The position numbers and the translations under genes are program-made. DNA of 64,000 bases. Origin: Cordylochernes scorpioides (lineage: Eukaryota > Arthropoda > Arachnida > Pseudoscorpiones > Chernetidae). Within the stretch, counting starts at the first letter, position 1, and the number at the start of each line of letters is the position of its first letter. The notes below the pieces were generated by a model. It did no database searches, was not told the origin of the DNA, and saw only the letters and a list, made by a program, of their open reading frames with translations. The stretch spans positions 42,950,406 to 43,014,405 of the forward strand of contig CP092877.1 in NCBI GenBank assembly GCA_030710605.1, written 5' to 3'. Below are positions 31,403 through 41,560 of this stretch, one piece after another.

Positions 31403-31632
31403 ATTGTAGAACGTAGTTTGACAATTTTTCCGCAAATGTTTCTTTTGAACGAAAAGTCGTAATTTTTCCGTTTATCAATACTATTCACAATTCATCCTCT
31501 CTCTCTCTCTCTCTCTCTTTCATGCTTAATTCCTAAGTATAGAAATAATCGTTATTTATCCTTAAAATAAATTACGATTTTTTGTTCAAAAGAAACATTT
31601 GCGAAAAAATTGCCAAACTACGTTCTATAATG
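31403..31632. repeat. Fold-back element with a CT microsatellite loop
   Basis: TAGAACGTAGTTTGACAATT with CGCAAATGTTTCTTTTGAAC on the left faces GTTCAAAAGAAACATTTGCG with TTGCCAAACTACGTTCTA on the right. The arms are about 75 bp. The loop contains a (CT)n run at 31496-31519. Confidence 0.75.
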
Positions 31633-31991
31633 TATAATTGTTGTCTCGGCCACGAAACATTATATACGTGTTAAAGGTATATACGGGTAAACAAAAGAGG
31701 TAAATTCAAGAATTGTACACGGAGAAATAGCGCAACAAGCGGAATAGTGTTATATGCAGGGGCATCAAAACGAAAAATTGTTTTTTCATTTTTTGCTCTA
31801 CTTTAGGATCTTGGTCTGAACTTTATCAGCATCAAGTGTAAGTAACCGAAATGGAATCCGCCTTACTAAAATATCGAACATTCGTCCTGTAGCATATTCC
31901 GATGGTGTGAATGTTTTCTCTGGGCCACAAATATAATAGAATCGAGAAATTTAAATCTAAACAGTTCTTTATCTGATAGACAATTGGCGCG

Positions 31992-32235
31992 ATGAAACCA
32001 TCTTTATTAACCGAAAAAATAACTTTAACTTATTTTCATAATCAGCCTCATTTAACAATAGAACACAAAGGAGTAAACCTGAAAGTTCCTGATCAAATCA
32101 AGTTACTCGGAGTCTCTTTCTCCGCGCGCGCGCGACAACAAAAGAAACAAAAACAAGATCAACTTTTCAAGTCACATAGAGGATATTGTAGCTCAATGCA
32201 ACAAATAAAGAACATTCTTTTCTCAATTTGAAAAA
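31992..32235 (+). pseudogene. LINE reverse-transcriptase fragment
   Basis: KITLTYFHNQPHLTIEHKGV then VPDQIKLLGVSFSARA resembles the region after the RT active site in Jockey/R1 elements (a KLLGVTF-type motif). No catalytic motif is included. Confidence 0.55.
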
Positions 32236-32239
32236 ATCA

Positions 32240-32825
32240 TTTAACTCTCTTATATCTGCCCCTTTGTCTATATAAATTTTATGAATTCTGTCGATTAATA
32301 TATATAAATTTGTAAATATTTAATTCTAATTTCTAATTTGTTTGTTGTTTTGGTTGTTTCCTCTGTAATAGGCGCAAATATTTCAATATCGCGCCTGGTT
32401 GATTAATAAAATGTAAAAAAGGTATACTGATATAAATATAAACATATAGTTTCTATGTACACCAAATTCATTTATTGATACAAAATATATATTTTAGAGT
32501 ATCTCCTTGCTATACACTTATGAACAAAACTTAAGGAAGTGGAAAGTCTTTGGTGTCACCGGTTGTCATTTTTCTTAAAAAGAGACAGAGGCAATTTTGT
32601 TCATACTTGGTTATCTCGTGTCTTCAATAAAGGTCACTGTAATATCTTTCAGAGTTATTGTCTGAATCCTGATATGCATGTTAAAACTTCCTAAGTTTTG
32701 TCTATAATTGTATATCTATTACGAAGCTGACTTTACCAACTTGATGCAGAACATCACGGAGATGGTCTCCATGGCGAGAATCCATTTATAAGAATATACA
32801 ACTATATCAAATATAAACAAGTATA
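32240..32825. other. Nothing recognised
   Basis: AT-rich. A stretch near 32510-32700 resembles parts of 46000-46300 and 48705-48910 (ACAAAACTTAAG..., TTGTCTGAATCCTGATATGC), an unclassified dispersed repeat. Confidence 0.4.
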
Positions 32826-32828
32826 ATA

Positions 32829-33384
32829 TTATAAAATAAATAAAGCTTCCAGGGCTAAGTTTCTTTTTCAACTTTTTATTTTCAAGTTTTCGGACTTGTC
32901 AGTCCTTCAACAGGAGTATCACGTTGATAAATTGATGAGATATACTATTTTTATATACAAATTATTAAAATTCGAAACTATTATAGACGTGTATGATTAT
33001 TTTTAAAAATAAACAATTTCTACTGTCCTTACTGCGAAAAGAATCATACGCGTCTAAATAGTTTCGAATTTTAATAACAGATGGCGCGCTAATGCATCAT
33101 AATACAAATTATTATTTACATATTTCAAATATTTATGATATTGTAAGGGGAGAACACACTTCCACTGACTCTCTTTAAAAAAAAAACATTATGAACGACT
33201 ATTTTTCTCCCCTTGCAATATCATAAATATTTAAAACATGTAAATAATAAGTTGTATATAAAAATAGTATATATCATCCATTTATTATCGTGATACTCCT
33301 GTTGAAGGATTGACAAGTCTGAAAGTTTGAAAATAAAAAGTTGAAAAAGAAACTTAGCCCTGGAAGCTTTATTTATTTTATAAT
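32829..33384. repeat. Fold-back element with two other hairpins nested in its loop
   Basis: Outer arms ATAAATAAAGCTTCCAGGGC with TCGGACTTGTCAGTCCTTCA face the complement ending at 33384. On minus the left arm gives CTGTTGA, A, stem GGACT/AGTCC around GACA, then GAAAAC, a hammerhead-like order. Within the loop are two independent inverted repeats: 32962-33077 (ATTCGAAACTATTATAGACG) and 33102-33258 (ATTTACATATTTCAAATATT). AGATGGCGC (33079-33087) directly follows the first inner hairpin. Confidence 0.75.
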
Positions 33385-33627
33385 ATACAAGTATATATAC
33401 GTGTATATTCGGAAAATACGGTAATCTATCTTTTCTCCAATTACTTACTTTTGAGAAAATGTCTATATTTATTAAAATTTCTTGTTGGAATTGGACAGAC
33501 AAAGACAACCTCAAATTTCAACCTTCAGTGAACACAATTTCCCTGATGTTATCTTGGTCTAATGGAAGGTTGATTAGTCGAGCGTGTCAGTTTTCTATTG
33601 GCCATCTGCCCAATGGAGTCGCTAGAC

Positions 33628-33833
33628 CAGGGGTCGGCAAACTGCGGCTCGCGAGCCACATGCGGCTCTTTGGATGTGAATCTGCGGCTCCTTATATAGT
33701 TCCATACGCAAATATTATTTAGGCGAGTACTTTTTATTGTTGGCAAGAAAACATTTTGTGGCTCTTTAAAAACTTTGCACTTTTGTAAATTTCAATTTTT
33801 GACTCTTCCGACTCAAAAGTTTGCCAACCCCTG
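33628..33833. mobile_element. hAT-type MITE, 206 bp
   Basis: Ends CAGGGGTCGGCAAAC and GTTTGCCAACCCCTG, typical hAT termini, flanked by 8-bp target duplications CGCTAGAC (33620-33627) and CGCTAGGC (33834-33841), one mismatch. It carries the repeated GCGGCTC motif including GCGGCTCGCGAGCCACATGC. Non-coding. Confidence 0.92.
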
Positions 33834-34027
33834 CGCTAGGCTATTAAGAGTTGTTGTGGCTTGAATGTTCAGTATGTATTATACAGAATAACTCTCTATG
33901 GATTTGAATTAACTAATTATATTTTGATTTAGAAATAGATTAATTTATTTTTGGTCTTTTTTTTCGGATTTACCCAGAACACAATCTGTTTATGAGCTTG
34001 TCTTAAGAGAGAGTTTCTCCCTCTATA

Positions 34028-34521
34028 CAGTAGACTCTCCTATAACGCGATTAATGTGTTCCGTGTTGTATGAAATCGCGTTATAGGAATTAAAGTTTAT
34101 TCACTACGTAATTTGTTTTTTAAATATGAATTTGCATATAAAATAATATAGCATTTAATTTTGTTTAAGTATATAATTATTTTTCCTATATACATCATTT
34201 TATACAATACATTTTTACATAATACAGTATATATCCTTTTCAATTTTTCTTTTTTTCCAACCATATTCATCATGCCTGGGGAGCAAGTTTCGTAATTTTT
34301 TATATTTGCAAAATATTTACATGTAAATTCTAATTTAATACCTAAACGCGTTTGCATAAAAATTAAATGTATTGTACAGTTGTCAATATGGAAATTTCCG
34401 CATTTTATTTTATAACGCGTTATATGAAAATTCGCGTTATATAAATAAATTTGTCGCAATTTTTTTTATCGCGTTGTACGAAATCGCGTTGTGAAAACTC
34501 GCGTTATAGGAGAGTCTACTG
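34028..34521. mobile_element. pogo/Tigger-like element, 494 bp
   Basis: Inverted termini CAGTAGACTCTCCTATAACG and complement, TA on each side (34026-34027, 34522-34523). The subterminal CGCGTTATA motif is repeated several times at the right end. The single open frame inside is AT-driven and has no transposase motif. Confidence 0.88.
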
Positions 34522-34524
34522 TAT

Positions 34525-35142
34525 ATAGATTTCATTATTATCATTGTTGAAAGTGTCAATTCCGGATATTTCTACGATACAATACTCTTGTGATTTACAT
34601 AGAATATCAGCATTGTCTATGTTAATTGGCATCTCTGCCTATATAGTGCAGCTTTGTTAGTAGACTAGCGGTTATTGGATAAGGCAGGCCGGCGTGAGCT
34701 GCTGATGTACATATAATTTGATCTCTTGTCCTTCTTTATTGTTTTATACCTTTATATAATAAAGCATCTTTCTCTTCTTCTACGAATCTATAATTTTTCC
34801 CAACAACCATTAAATGTGACTAGCTTTTATCATTTGAAGTCTCCATGGTAAATCCACGTATAAGACTACATATCTTAATAAACGCTTTTTTGTATGTTAA
34901 TAGACTTAGCTATAAGATTTTTTAAACATTGAATTGAATTATTCACAATCTGATTGAATTTACCTTTCTAACTAGCTAACTAACAATAAATAATGAAATT
35001 TGAAGGATTTAGAATTATTTGCGCATATAAAAAGAATAAATTTAAAAATGAAAAAATTAAAGAATATAAAATAATAATAATAATAATAAAAATTTAGAGA
35101 GATTTGACTTTTTTAATATACAAAGATTGAATATAAATATAT
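34525..35142. other. Nothing recognised
   Basis: AT-rich, with a (TAA)n run near 35071-35090. No feature supported. Confidence 0.4.
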
Positions 35143-35412
35143 TGAAGCGATGCAGAAAAGTAGAAGAGAAGAAGTGGGAAAGCCAAGGGAGGCAAGGCAC
35201 GCCCGCGCGAGCACGCCCGCGCGAGGGAAGAACAGTAAACAGTTGGAACGGCTTTGGAAGGCAAGTGTTTATCTTCCATGTATAGTCCTTAATATCTCTT
35301 TTAAAGTTGTGTTTAAATAAATCTATAGTACTACGCTGTATCCAAAACGAACCCACTTTGTCTTCTCAGAAACCTTGCACGCAAACATCGACGGCTGAGA
35401 AGCGTCGTAACA
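35143..35412 (+). repeat. 5' LTR of the 1.6-kb element
   Basis: Contains the tandem ACGCCCGCGCGAGC unit twice, a TTAAATAAATC possible polyA region and the terminal CGTCGTAACA. Confidence 0.9.
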
Positions 35413-35487
35413 ACTGGTGTCAGAAGTGGGATACAGCTTAGTTAATTTTAATTGAAGATTTTATTTTGCGCCAATTTAAAAAGAAAA

Positions 35488-36621
35488 ATGGAAAAACTAA
35501 CCGACCCCGAAATAGAAAAATTCACAAAATTGCTCAGTCTGATAAGCCAGAAATTAGATGTGCTTGGAGAAACCGTTAGATCGACTACTCAAGGTGATAT
35601 ACAGAGCGAAAATTCAACCCTTGGGATCCATTCTGAAATACTCCATGAAAAGAACAACGATCTTGGCGAGCTGCAATGTGACGGCGTGGCTGACTTCTGC
35701 GACAGTGACAGGTTGTCAGGGACTACAGCGGCGATCCAACTAGACGGGACGGAGCTGGGCGCTCCGTGGAAGTGCGACAAGACTAGATGGTCGAAGCACC
35801 CCGAAGTTGGAGCCGGCAACCCGACAGAACGGGATAGAGTATTGGACGCTCTGTGGAAGTCCGACAACAATGTCTGTGACGCGGAAGTCGCACGCAATGT
35901 GTCAGCGCCGTCGTCTGCAATACAAGCTGAAAAGATGTGCTACGAGTGTGTGCCCATCACCTTCGTTACTTCGCCCGACAAGGTGCAGACTCAGCCACCA
36001 TCGCTTAGAACAAGTTGTGCCGAAATTGAAACTACTGTGCGGTCTGACACCTTCAGAAATTTCGAGGATTCCATGCTCCAGGGCAAAGACAGCATCGAGT
36101 TGTCCAGGTCTAGAATTTGTAGAAGAATAAATCTCCAGTTGCAAAGAAATGCGAAACCGACAGAAGAAAGGAACTTTCTCGAACACCTCTGGAAGTCTAA
36201 CAAGGACGAATACATGCTGGAAGGCCACGATATGGTCAGCGTGGATCAAGAAAGCGCATCCACTTTTGAGACCCACGATCTATCGCCCTGTCGTGGGAAG
36301 AAAATCCGAGTTAGGATGTGGTTCTGCAAACAAGGGCTGGCGCTAATCCTGCCGCTACGCTTCCGGAAGGCTGACGACCCTCATGTGGCCAGAGACGTCA
36401 GGGAGATCAAAGGGCCGCCGATCAGCGCCTCTGGTGAAATCGGCCTTTTCGGGACGAAAAGGATTGAGAAGGGGGCAGTGAAGCGATGCAGAAAAGTAGA
36501 AGAGAAGAAGTGGGAAAGCCAAGGGAGGCAAGGCACGCCCGCGCGAGCACGCCCGCGCGAGGGAAGAACAGTAAACAGTTGGAACGGCTTTGGAAGGCAA
36601 GTGTTTATCTCCCATGTATAG
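35488..36621 (+). CDS. Unrecognised ORF of the small LTR element
   Basis: Open from MEKLTDPEIEKFTKLL (start chosen for the A-rich context GAAAAATGG and coiled-coil-like opening; an in-frame ATG exists 12 codons earlier). The ORF runs to TAG at 36619-36621 inside the right LTR. The first 30 residues look helical, like a short Gag N-terminus. A motif LWKS recurs (DALWKSDN, EHLWKSNKDEY) with a related APWKCDK. No zinc knuckle, protease, RT or integrase motif is visible. The last ~40 residues are translated LTR (RQGTPARARPREGR). An intact 378-codon frame in an AT-rich genome suggests selection or youth; function unknown. Confidence 0.7.
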   Translation: MEKLTDPEIEKFTKLLSLISQKLDVLGETVRSTTQGDIQSENSTLGIHSEILHEKNNDLGELQCDGVADFCDSDRLSGTTAAIQLDGTELGAPWKCDKTRWSKHPEVGAGNPTERDRVLDALWKSDNNVCDAEVARNVSAPSSAIQAEKMCYECVPITFVTSPDKVQTQPPSLRTSCAEIETTVRSDTFRNFEDSMLQGKDSIELSRSRICRRINLQLQRNAKPTEERNFLEHLWKSNKDEYMLEGHDMVSVDQESASTFETHDLSPCRGKKIRVRMWFCKQGLALILPLRFRKADDPHVARDVREIKGPPISASGEIGLFGTKRIEKGAVKRCRKVEEKKWESQGRQGTPARARPREGRTVNSWNGFGRQVFISHV

Positions 36622-36748
36622 TCCTTAATATCTCTTTTAAAGTTGTGTTTAAATAAATCTATAGTACTACGCTGTATCCAAAACGAACCCACTTTGTCTT
36701 CTCAGAAACCTTGCACGCAAATATCGACGGCTGAGAAGCGTCGTAACA
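36479..36748 (+). repeat. 3' LTR of the 1.6-kb element
   Basis: Partner of 35143-35412 with two visible substitutions, so the insertion is fairly recent. Confidence 0.9.
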
Positions 36749-36814
36749 ATATATTACACAGGATCCAACAAGAGTATTGTTTTTATTTGTTTTTTTTCAA
36801 AGAATTTTTATTAC

Positions 36815-37125
36815 TATCACTAGTACACGTGGTACAGGCAATGATAATCGTGGTGAGTAGAAGTTGGCGACTGCTTTTACTGTAAGTACCTCATATGTCT
36901 GTACATGTGAAAAGCAGTTCGAATTTGCAGTAACAAATGTGCCAGAGCCCCGTTTGATTACTTGTACTCGCTGGTGGGGTTGGACTTTTGCAAGAATTAG
37001 GGGCCATTGGGGCCTTTTTTTAATTAGAAAAAATTGCCCAATGCGGGATTGGATCCCGGGTCGTAGCGGTTGAAAACCAACGGTTTACAACACACTTCCA
37101 CCGACCCCCTTTCAAAGAAATAAAC
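36815..37125 (-). repeat. tRNA-derived SINE, full copy (minus)
   Basis: On minus it begins GGGGGTCGGTGGAAG with a tRNA-like head. The anticodon-arm-like GTTGGTTTTCAACCGC and box B position GGGATCCAATCCCG resemble tRNA-Glu(TTC). A body follows (AAAAGTCCAACCCCACCAGC, GGGGCTCTGGCACATTTG, AAGCAGTCGCCAACTTC) ending near CCTGTACCACGTGTACTAG. The same head and body are at 56572-56890 on plus, giving a roughly 310-bp SINE family. Confidence 0.75.
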
Positions 37126-37139
37126 ATTATAAACGACCA

Positions 37140-37480
37140 TTCTTTATAAAAAGTATATGACGGTTTTTCGGTTCAATCTCGATTCCCCTAATAGTTATTC
37201 ATTATCTTGGTTATTGTCCTTCTTTTGCCTGAATTTAACGGATTTCAGGTTAATTCAACTGATTTCGGATAATTTAACCATTTCCACTCATAAATCAGCC
37301 AAATATTTTAATAAAGTATTTTAAATAGAATATCGCCTACAAATCTGTGATATATCAATGAATTCTGTTATTTAACACATCGACCTTGATGCCTCTCTTG
37401 TTAGCCAATGCTAAAACACTCTTGTAATTCGGAATGTATATAAATACCCATTATATTATTGTGTGATTGGGGTTACTTAA
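37140..37480. other. Nothing recognised
   Basis: AT-rich; no feature supported. Confidence 0.4.
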
Positions 37481-37497
37481 TTGTACAAGATACTACA

Positions 37498-37542
37498 TTG
37501 GTGACGTGGATGGGATTCGAACCCACGCGAGCATAGCCCAAC
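37498..37542 (-). pseudogene. Retro-inserted 3' tRNA fragment (tRNA-Ser-like) with CCA
   Basis: On minus, 45 bp read GTTGGGCTATGCTCGC, GTGGGTTCGAATCCCA (T arm), TCCACGTCA and then CCA plus A. This is the variable arm, T arm and acceptor strand of a class II tRNA, most like tRNA-Ser. CCA is not encoded in eukaryotic tRNA genes, so the source was mature tRNA. A perfect 16-bp duplication TGTACAAGATACTACA flanks it (37482-37497, 37543-37558), the mark of LINE-type integration. The 5' half is missing. Confidence 0.9.
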
Positions 37543-37559
37543 TGTACAAGATACTACAA

Positions 37560-37965
37560 AATCAAATATATATAAGACTGGGAAGAAGTGGATTTCCAAC
37601 CGGCTCAATCACAATGATGGTTCTATCATCATGATATTCATTATCCGCTGTCGTATGGTAGACCAGTTCGGCTCTAGAGTCCCCCCCCAAATCAAGGCAT
37701 TTTGAATCGTAATAGGGAAATGAAACCTTTGCGGTTTTCCTGAAAGAGCCCCAAATGATGTGACGTGTTTTACCATTTCCCTGAAATTGCCTGATTGCGG
37801 GTAAATTGAAAATAAATAGAAGGGGAGTTTTTCTGGGAGGAAATTGATCTTAAAAAGAAAAGGTACAATTCCTGTCCAAATAAATGCGAAACTAAGCAAT
37901 CCATCTGTATTCTGGCAGACTCGGGCCGTTGACAAAACCATGACACCAATTTTAACGAATTCTGA
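37560..37965. other. Nothing recognised apart from a diverged module flank
   Basis: The right part (from about 37900) is related to the sequence around the hammerhead at 13959-14002 (GACAAAACCATGACACCA against GACAAAGCCACAACACCA). The rest is unclassified. Confidence 0.4.
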
Positions 37966-37969
37966 ATGG

Positions 37970-38015
37970 CCACATGGAGTACATAGCTTTGGGCTTTGGC
38001 CCTCGTCAGTCCAGG
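37970..38015 (-). ncRNA. Degenerate hammerhead core
   Basis: On minus, CTGACGA (38003-38009) and stem II GGGC/GCCC around CAAA are intact. The following GAAA is reduced to AAAG, i.e. G12 is lost. It is homologous to the copy at 13959-14002 and presumably inactive. Confidence 0.55.
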
Positions 38016-38254
38016 ATGGACCATGATATCCACAAGGAATTCATGAAATATTCATAATTTGCCTAATAGGTATTTAGCTGGTTAAATGACTAGGCAAATT
38101 CTATGGAGATAATATGGGGAGAAGACAGGATGGAAGGAAATTCATCTCACAAACGGAAAAACTTAATTTTAAATCATTAACAATCTTAGTGACGTTGTCA
38201 CCGACCTGGGTCTGTTAGATTGTAGAGACGGTCAATATATAAAAATAATGAAAG

Positions 38255-38500
38255 GATTTAAAAGCACGAATGTTTCCTTTATACACAATACAAACTTCTA
38301 CTGTCCATACTGCGATGAAAAATATATCGGGAGGGCTTGGCTCATGAGTGGTGAACCCTCCCAGCGGTTTCGCCAATTTAATCCACCAGACCGCTTCTTA
38401 GAGCTCTAATACTGCATTGGACGATTCTGCTTATATACGCAGCACTGAAGGGTGGAATCTCAGAAATGGTTTTCAAGAAAACTATGGACATAACCTTATA
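38255..38500. repeat. GGGAGGGCTTGG fold-back family, half copy
   Basis: AAGCACGAATGTTTCCTTTA, ACTGTCCATACTGCGATG, GGGAGGGCTTGGCTCATGAG, CCTCCCAGCGGTTTCGCC in the family order, followed by the sequence from CAGACCGCTTCTTAGAGC. Core heptad reads CTCATGA on minus. Confidence 0.7.
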
Positions 38501-38755
38501 GGACGGTCAATAGATGGCACATAGTTATGTGTCTATCTTGACAGAAGAGATAACCTTTCTTTTTATAGATCAATATCCCGTTGGCAAATTTTCCATCTAT
38601 TACTATAATATATAGATATTGAAAATTATATGTGGCTATAGCTACGAATTATATATATATATAAAATGTTATATAAAAAGAGATTTCTGTTGATTTTTTA
38701 TCATCTTGTGGATTATGCTATGGTAATGTAGTCGTGGCAAAATCTTGAAATATAA
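38501..38755. other. Fragment of fold-back terminus
   Basis: GATCAATATCCCGTTGGCAA with ATTTTCCATCTA (38568-38600) matches the right terminus of 13811-14190 and part of 63285-63318. Otherwise nothing. Confidence 0.4.
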
Positions 38756-38955
38756 TAATTAAAAAATAGTTTTGATCAATAATTGCTTTAATAGAACTAA
38801 AGGAATATTTAACAAATATAATTTGATAAAAGTACTGCCTGGCTTAAGGCGTAAGAACAAAAAAAAAAAGAATAACTTATTTACATAATTTACAAAAAGA
38901 TTTAAGCCGGCCATCGAGAAACAACAACAATCGGTTTTATATAGGGAAAGCCGCA
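38755..38955 (-). repeat. Copy of the repeat at 3080-3500, without the 5S insert
   Basis: Reverse complement matches 3080-3110 and 3328-3440 (CGATTGTTGTTGTTTC, GGCCGGCTTAAATC, TAAGGCGTAAGAAC region). It joins the two parts directly, which shows the 5S-containing block in the other copy to be extra. Confidence 0.6.
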
Positions 38956-38959
38956 ACAT

Positions 38960-39370
38960 ATGGTGGTTGTCTTTACAGTGTAGTTTTATCTTGTAAATTA
39001 TAATTTTAAAATAAAATAATTTTTATATAACATGTATATGTATGGTGCCCATAATTTTAAATAAATATCAACAGAAGCGGTTTAACCAAATCCCTTCTAT
39101 AATTCGACAGGATTACGTTAATCCCAATTGTACTGTAAAGAAGGACAGATGTATATAATAACATTGAAAAAAGACCTCTGATAAATAAATTGAGAACGCC
39201 AGATGGAAGCGGAAGTCTTGTAAATCCAGGTTACAACAACAGGATGAGGATTGTATTGGATAAGTCGGAAATTGCTTGATGGAATGTAACTTCAAATTCC
39301 ACGGGCAAAAATAGTACTAAAACTCTCTTTAAAGAACTCCCTATAGAAAATAAATTTTACATAAACATAT
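38960..39370. other. Nothing recognised
   Basis: AT-rich; no feature supported. Confidence 0.4.
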
Positions 39371-39710
39371 TGTTACGACTACTAAAGTAGTCAACTTTAT
39401 TTTATGCAGATATATTTGGCTTAAATCTAGGAGAAAAAGTATGTAAATATCTTTGTTGTATAAATTGTTATGTAAATCTCTTTGTTGTATAAATTGTTAT
39501 GTAAATCTCTTTGTTGTATAAATTGTTATGTAAATTTCTTTGTTGTATAAATTGACCGTGTTTTTTAATAAAAATGAGTTCTGGATAAGAGATTGGACGT
39601 GTGGTAGTCGTCCTCTTCCTTTGGTGTAAAGTAGCTGGACTAGGGCACTAGGTCGTCTCTCGGGGTACAGAGAGACACCTATCTATATTGAGGAGAAGGA
39701 GAACTCAATA
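39371..39710. repeat. Possible solo LTR with internal tandem repeat
   Basis: Begins TGTTACGACTACTAAAG. CATAT precedes it (39366-39370) and CATAT follows 39710, which could be a target duplication. GTTTTTTAATAAAAATGAGT may be the polyA region. The right end does not finish in the canonical CA, so this is tentative. Confidence 0.4.
39440..39554. repeat. 29-bp tandem repeat, 4 copies
   Basis: Unit TATGTAAATCTCTTTGTTG plus TATAAATTGT, four copies with single-base differences (ATATC, CTCTC, TTTC variants). Confidence 0.9.
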
Positions 39711-39722
39711 CATATCCTTGTA

Positions 39723-39897
39723 CAGTAGAACCTCCCTGTAAAGGACACCTAATTGCAGAGTCAAAGTATCCTTTAGGAAGAGGTGTCCTCTTATTGGAGA
39801 GCTACTAAATAGTAAAAATGGTTATTTTGCAAATGAAAACTGTCCTTTGTAAAGAGGTATCCTCTAGCACGAGTGTCCTTTCATGGAGGTTCTACTG
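39723..39897. mobile_element. pogo/Tigger-like MITE, 175 bp
   Basis: CAGTAGAACCTCCCTGTAAA and complement with TA duplications at 39721-39722 and 39898-39899. About 80% similar by eye to 40188-40344. Confidence 0.9.
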
Positions 39898-40187
39898 TAT
39901 TTGAAAATATATCAATAAATGTATTGAATATGGTGTATTTTGGATTTGTTTATTATTATTCATGTTAATATTTCTATGGACTTGTGCGCTTTTCAACTTC
40001 AGAAAACAAGTAAACATAAGGCACGTCCATTGACATACTGCATGGAACAGTGGCAGGTGTTGCTAGGTGAAAGTCTCTTGAATTGGTGATAAGCTTGGAG
40101 GACTTCAGTTTTCTCCTTTCTCTCTTTTTGGGTCAATTAAAGAAGCCCAGCGCGCTTTCATTTTTATACTTGAGATATAATAATATA

Positions 40188-40344
40188 CAGTAGAGCCTCC
40201 CTGTAAAGGACACCTAATTGCAGAGCCAAACTGTCCTTTAGGGAGAGGTGTCCTCTTACCGGAGAGTTTCTGAATAGTAAAAATGTCTGTCCTTTGTAGA
40301 GAGGTGTCCGCTAGCGGGGTGTCCGCTAAAGGGAGGTTTTACTG
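40188..40344. mobile_element. pogo/Tigger-like MITE, 157 bp
   Basis: CAGTAGAGCCTCCCTGTAAA start, GGGAGGTTTTACTG end, TA at 40186-40187 and 40345-40346. Same family as 39723-39897, inserted 290 bp away in the same orientation. Confidence 0.9.
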
Positions 40345-40429
40345 TATATTCATGTGTATATACAAGGTATGATCAGCTAGTTCCCAAACTTGTGATCACA
40401 TATCTCTATGTAAAATGAATGAAGACATT

Positions 40430-40715
40430 AAAAGGCGAAGGTTTATTTCACAAAAATAAACTTCTACTGTCCTTACTGCAATGAAAAAATATATTGGGAG
40501 AGCTTGGCTCATTAGTGGTGAACCCTCCCAACAGTTTTGCTAATTTAATCTAGCAGACAGCTTCTTTAGAGCTTTAATTCTGCTTTTATATGCTACACTG
40601 TAGGGTAGAATCTTAGAAATGGTATTTAAGCAAACTATGGACATAAGCTTTTAGGACAGTAGAATTACATTTAAAAATTTGCATCGAGCAATACTCTTCC
40701 GCAAACATTGTATTA
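40430..40715. repeat. GGGAGGGCTTGG fold-back family, diverged half copy
   Basis: AAAGGCGAAGGTTTATTTCA, ACTGTCCTTACTGCAATG, GGGAGAGCTTGGCTCATTAG, CCTCCCAACAGTTTTGC, then the family's far-side sequence to GGACAGTAGAATTACA. Confidence 0.65.
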
Positions 40716-40764
40716 ATCTTTCTATATTTATATGATTAGTAAGTAAAATTTTTTTTTTCTGAGA

Positions 40765-40865
40765 AAGTGCCCAGTGTGGGATTCGATCTTGGCCCATGGT
40801 TGTCGAAAATCAACGGTTTATTCCAATTCTCTACTAACACTCATTCTTCAACATCCATTCGTCAG
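40765..40865 (-). repeat. tRNA-like SINE head
   Basis: On minus: AGTAGAGAATTGGAATAAAC, CGTTGATTTTCGACAACC, GATCGAATCCCACACTGGGC. Same head as 36815-37125 without the body. Confidence 0.6.
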
Positions 40866-40869
40866 GTTT

Positions 40870-41560
40870 GACGTTCTAGTCTTATATAGATAGAACTTGC
40901 TGAAGAAACATAGCGTTATAAAAGTAAAAAAAAAGGTTCATTGTGTTGACAACACATCTCTTTGTTCCATTGTTTTGAAGAGAAGCATCGTGAAATCAAC
41001 TTCCAAGACATTGTGTAGGTGTTGTTCCTTTTCTAAAAAAGGGGACACTGGATGACAATAATAGTTTTTCTATTGAGCTAGAACTCCCCGAGAATACATA
41101 AATAACTGATCGGTTTATCGGGAATTCGGATAAGTGGAACATAAGAGTGCTAATTATTTATCACTCTATGCTCTGCTATCAGAAACGGCGAAAAGTAGAC
41201 ACAGTGCAATAGATTTATACAAATTTTGTGAGAAGTCGAGAAGGATGGGAAACAGGTGTAGATAGTTTTCTTTTTTTAGGGGCTAATGTTAATACTGAAT
41301 TGTATATAGTACAATACATTTATAAGTTGCCATCCACTCACTGGTTGTGCTTATCAATTTCTTGTCACGTCTTTTCTATATATTAGAGTGAAATCTTTCT
41401 AAGTAGACAGAGACAGAAAGCAGAGACAGAGAGGCTGGCTAGCAAAGGCCGCCACATAAACAAGATTATGTACATATGCTAGGCTATCACAGGAACACGT
41501 GCCGTTTACAGCGCAGATTCTTGTATTATTCAGTTAGAAGAGAAAATTGACATAAAGTAT
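40870..41560. other. Unclassified
   Basis: AT-rich. GAAGGATGGGAAACAGGTG with TAATGTTAATACTGAATTG (41239-41306) recurs at 44290-44356, an unclassified dispersed repeat. Nothing else seen. Confidence 0.4.

Larger units (their letters stand above)
35143..36748 (+). mobile_element. Small non-autonomous LTR element, 1.6 kb
   Basis: Direct LTRs of 270 bp (35143-35412, 36479-36748) begin TGAAGCGATGCAG and end CGTCGTAACA; they differ at two positions by eye (TCTTCC/TCTCCC, CAAACATC/CAAATATC). Target duplication ATAT flanks them (35139-35142, 36749-36752). The primer-binding site begins TGGTGTCAGAAGTGGGAT right after the left LTR (35415). The purine tract GAGAAGGGGGCAG precedes the right LTR. No RT, IN or protease is present, so it is a TRIM/LARD-type parasite of a Ty3-like element. 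Confidence 0.93.
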
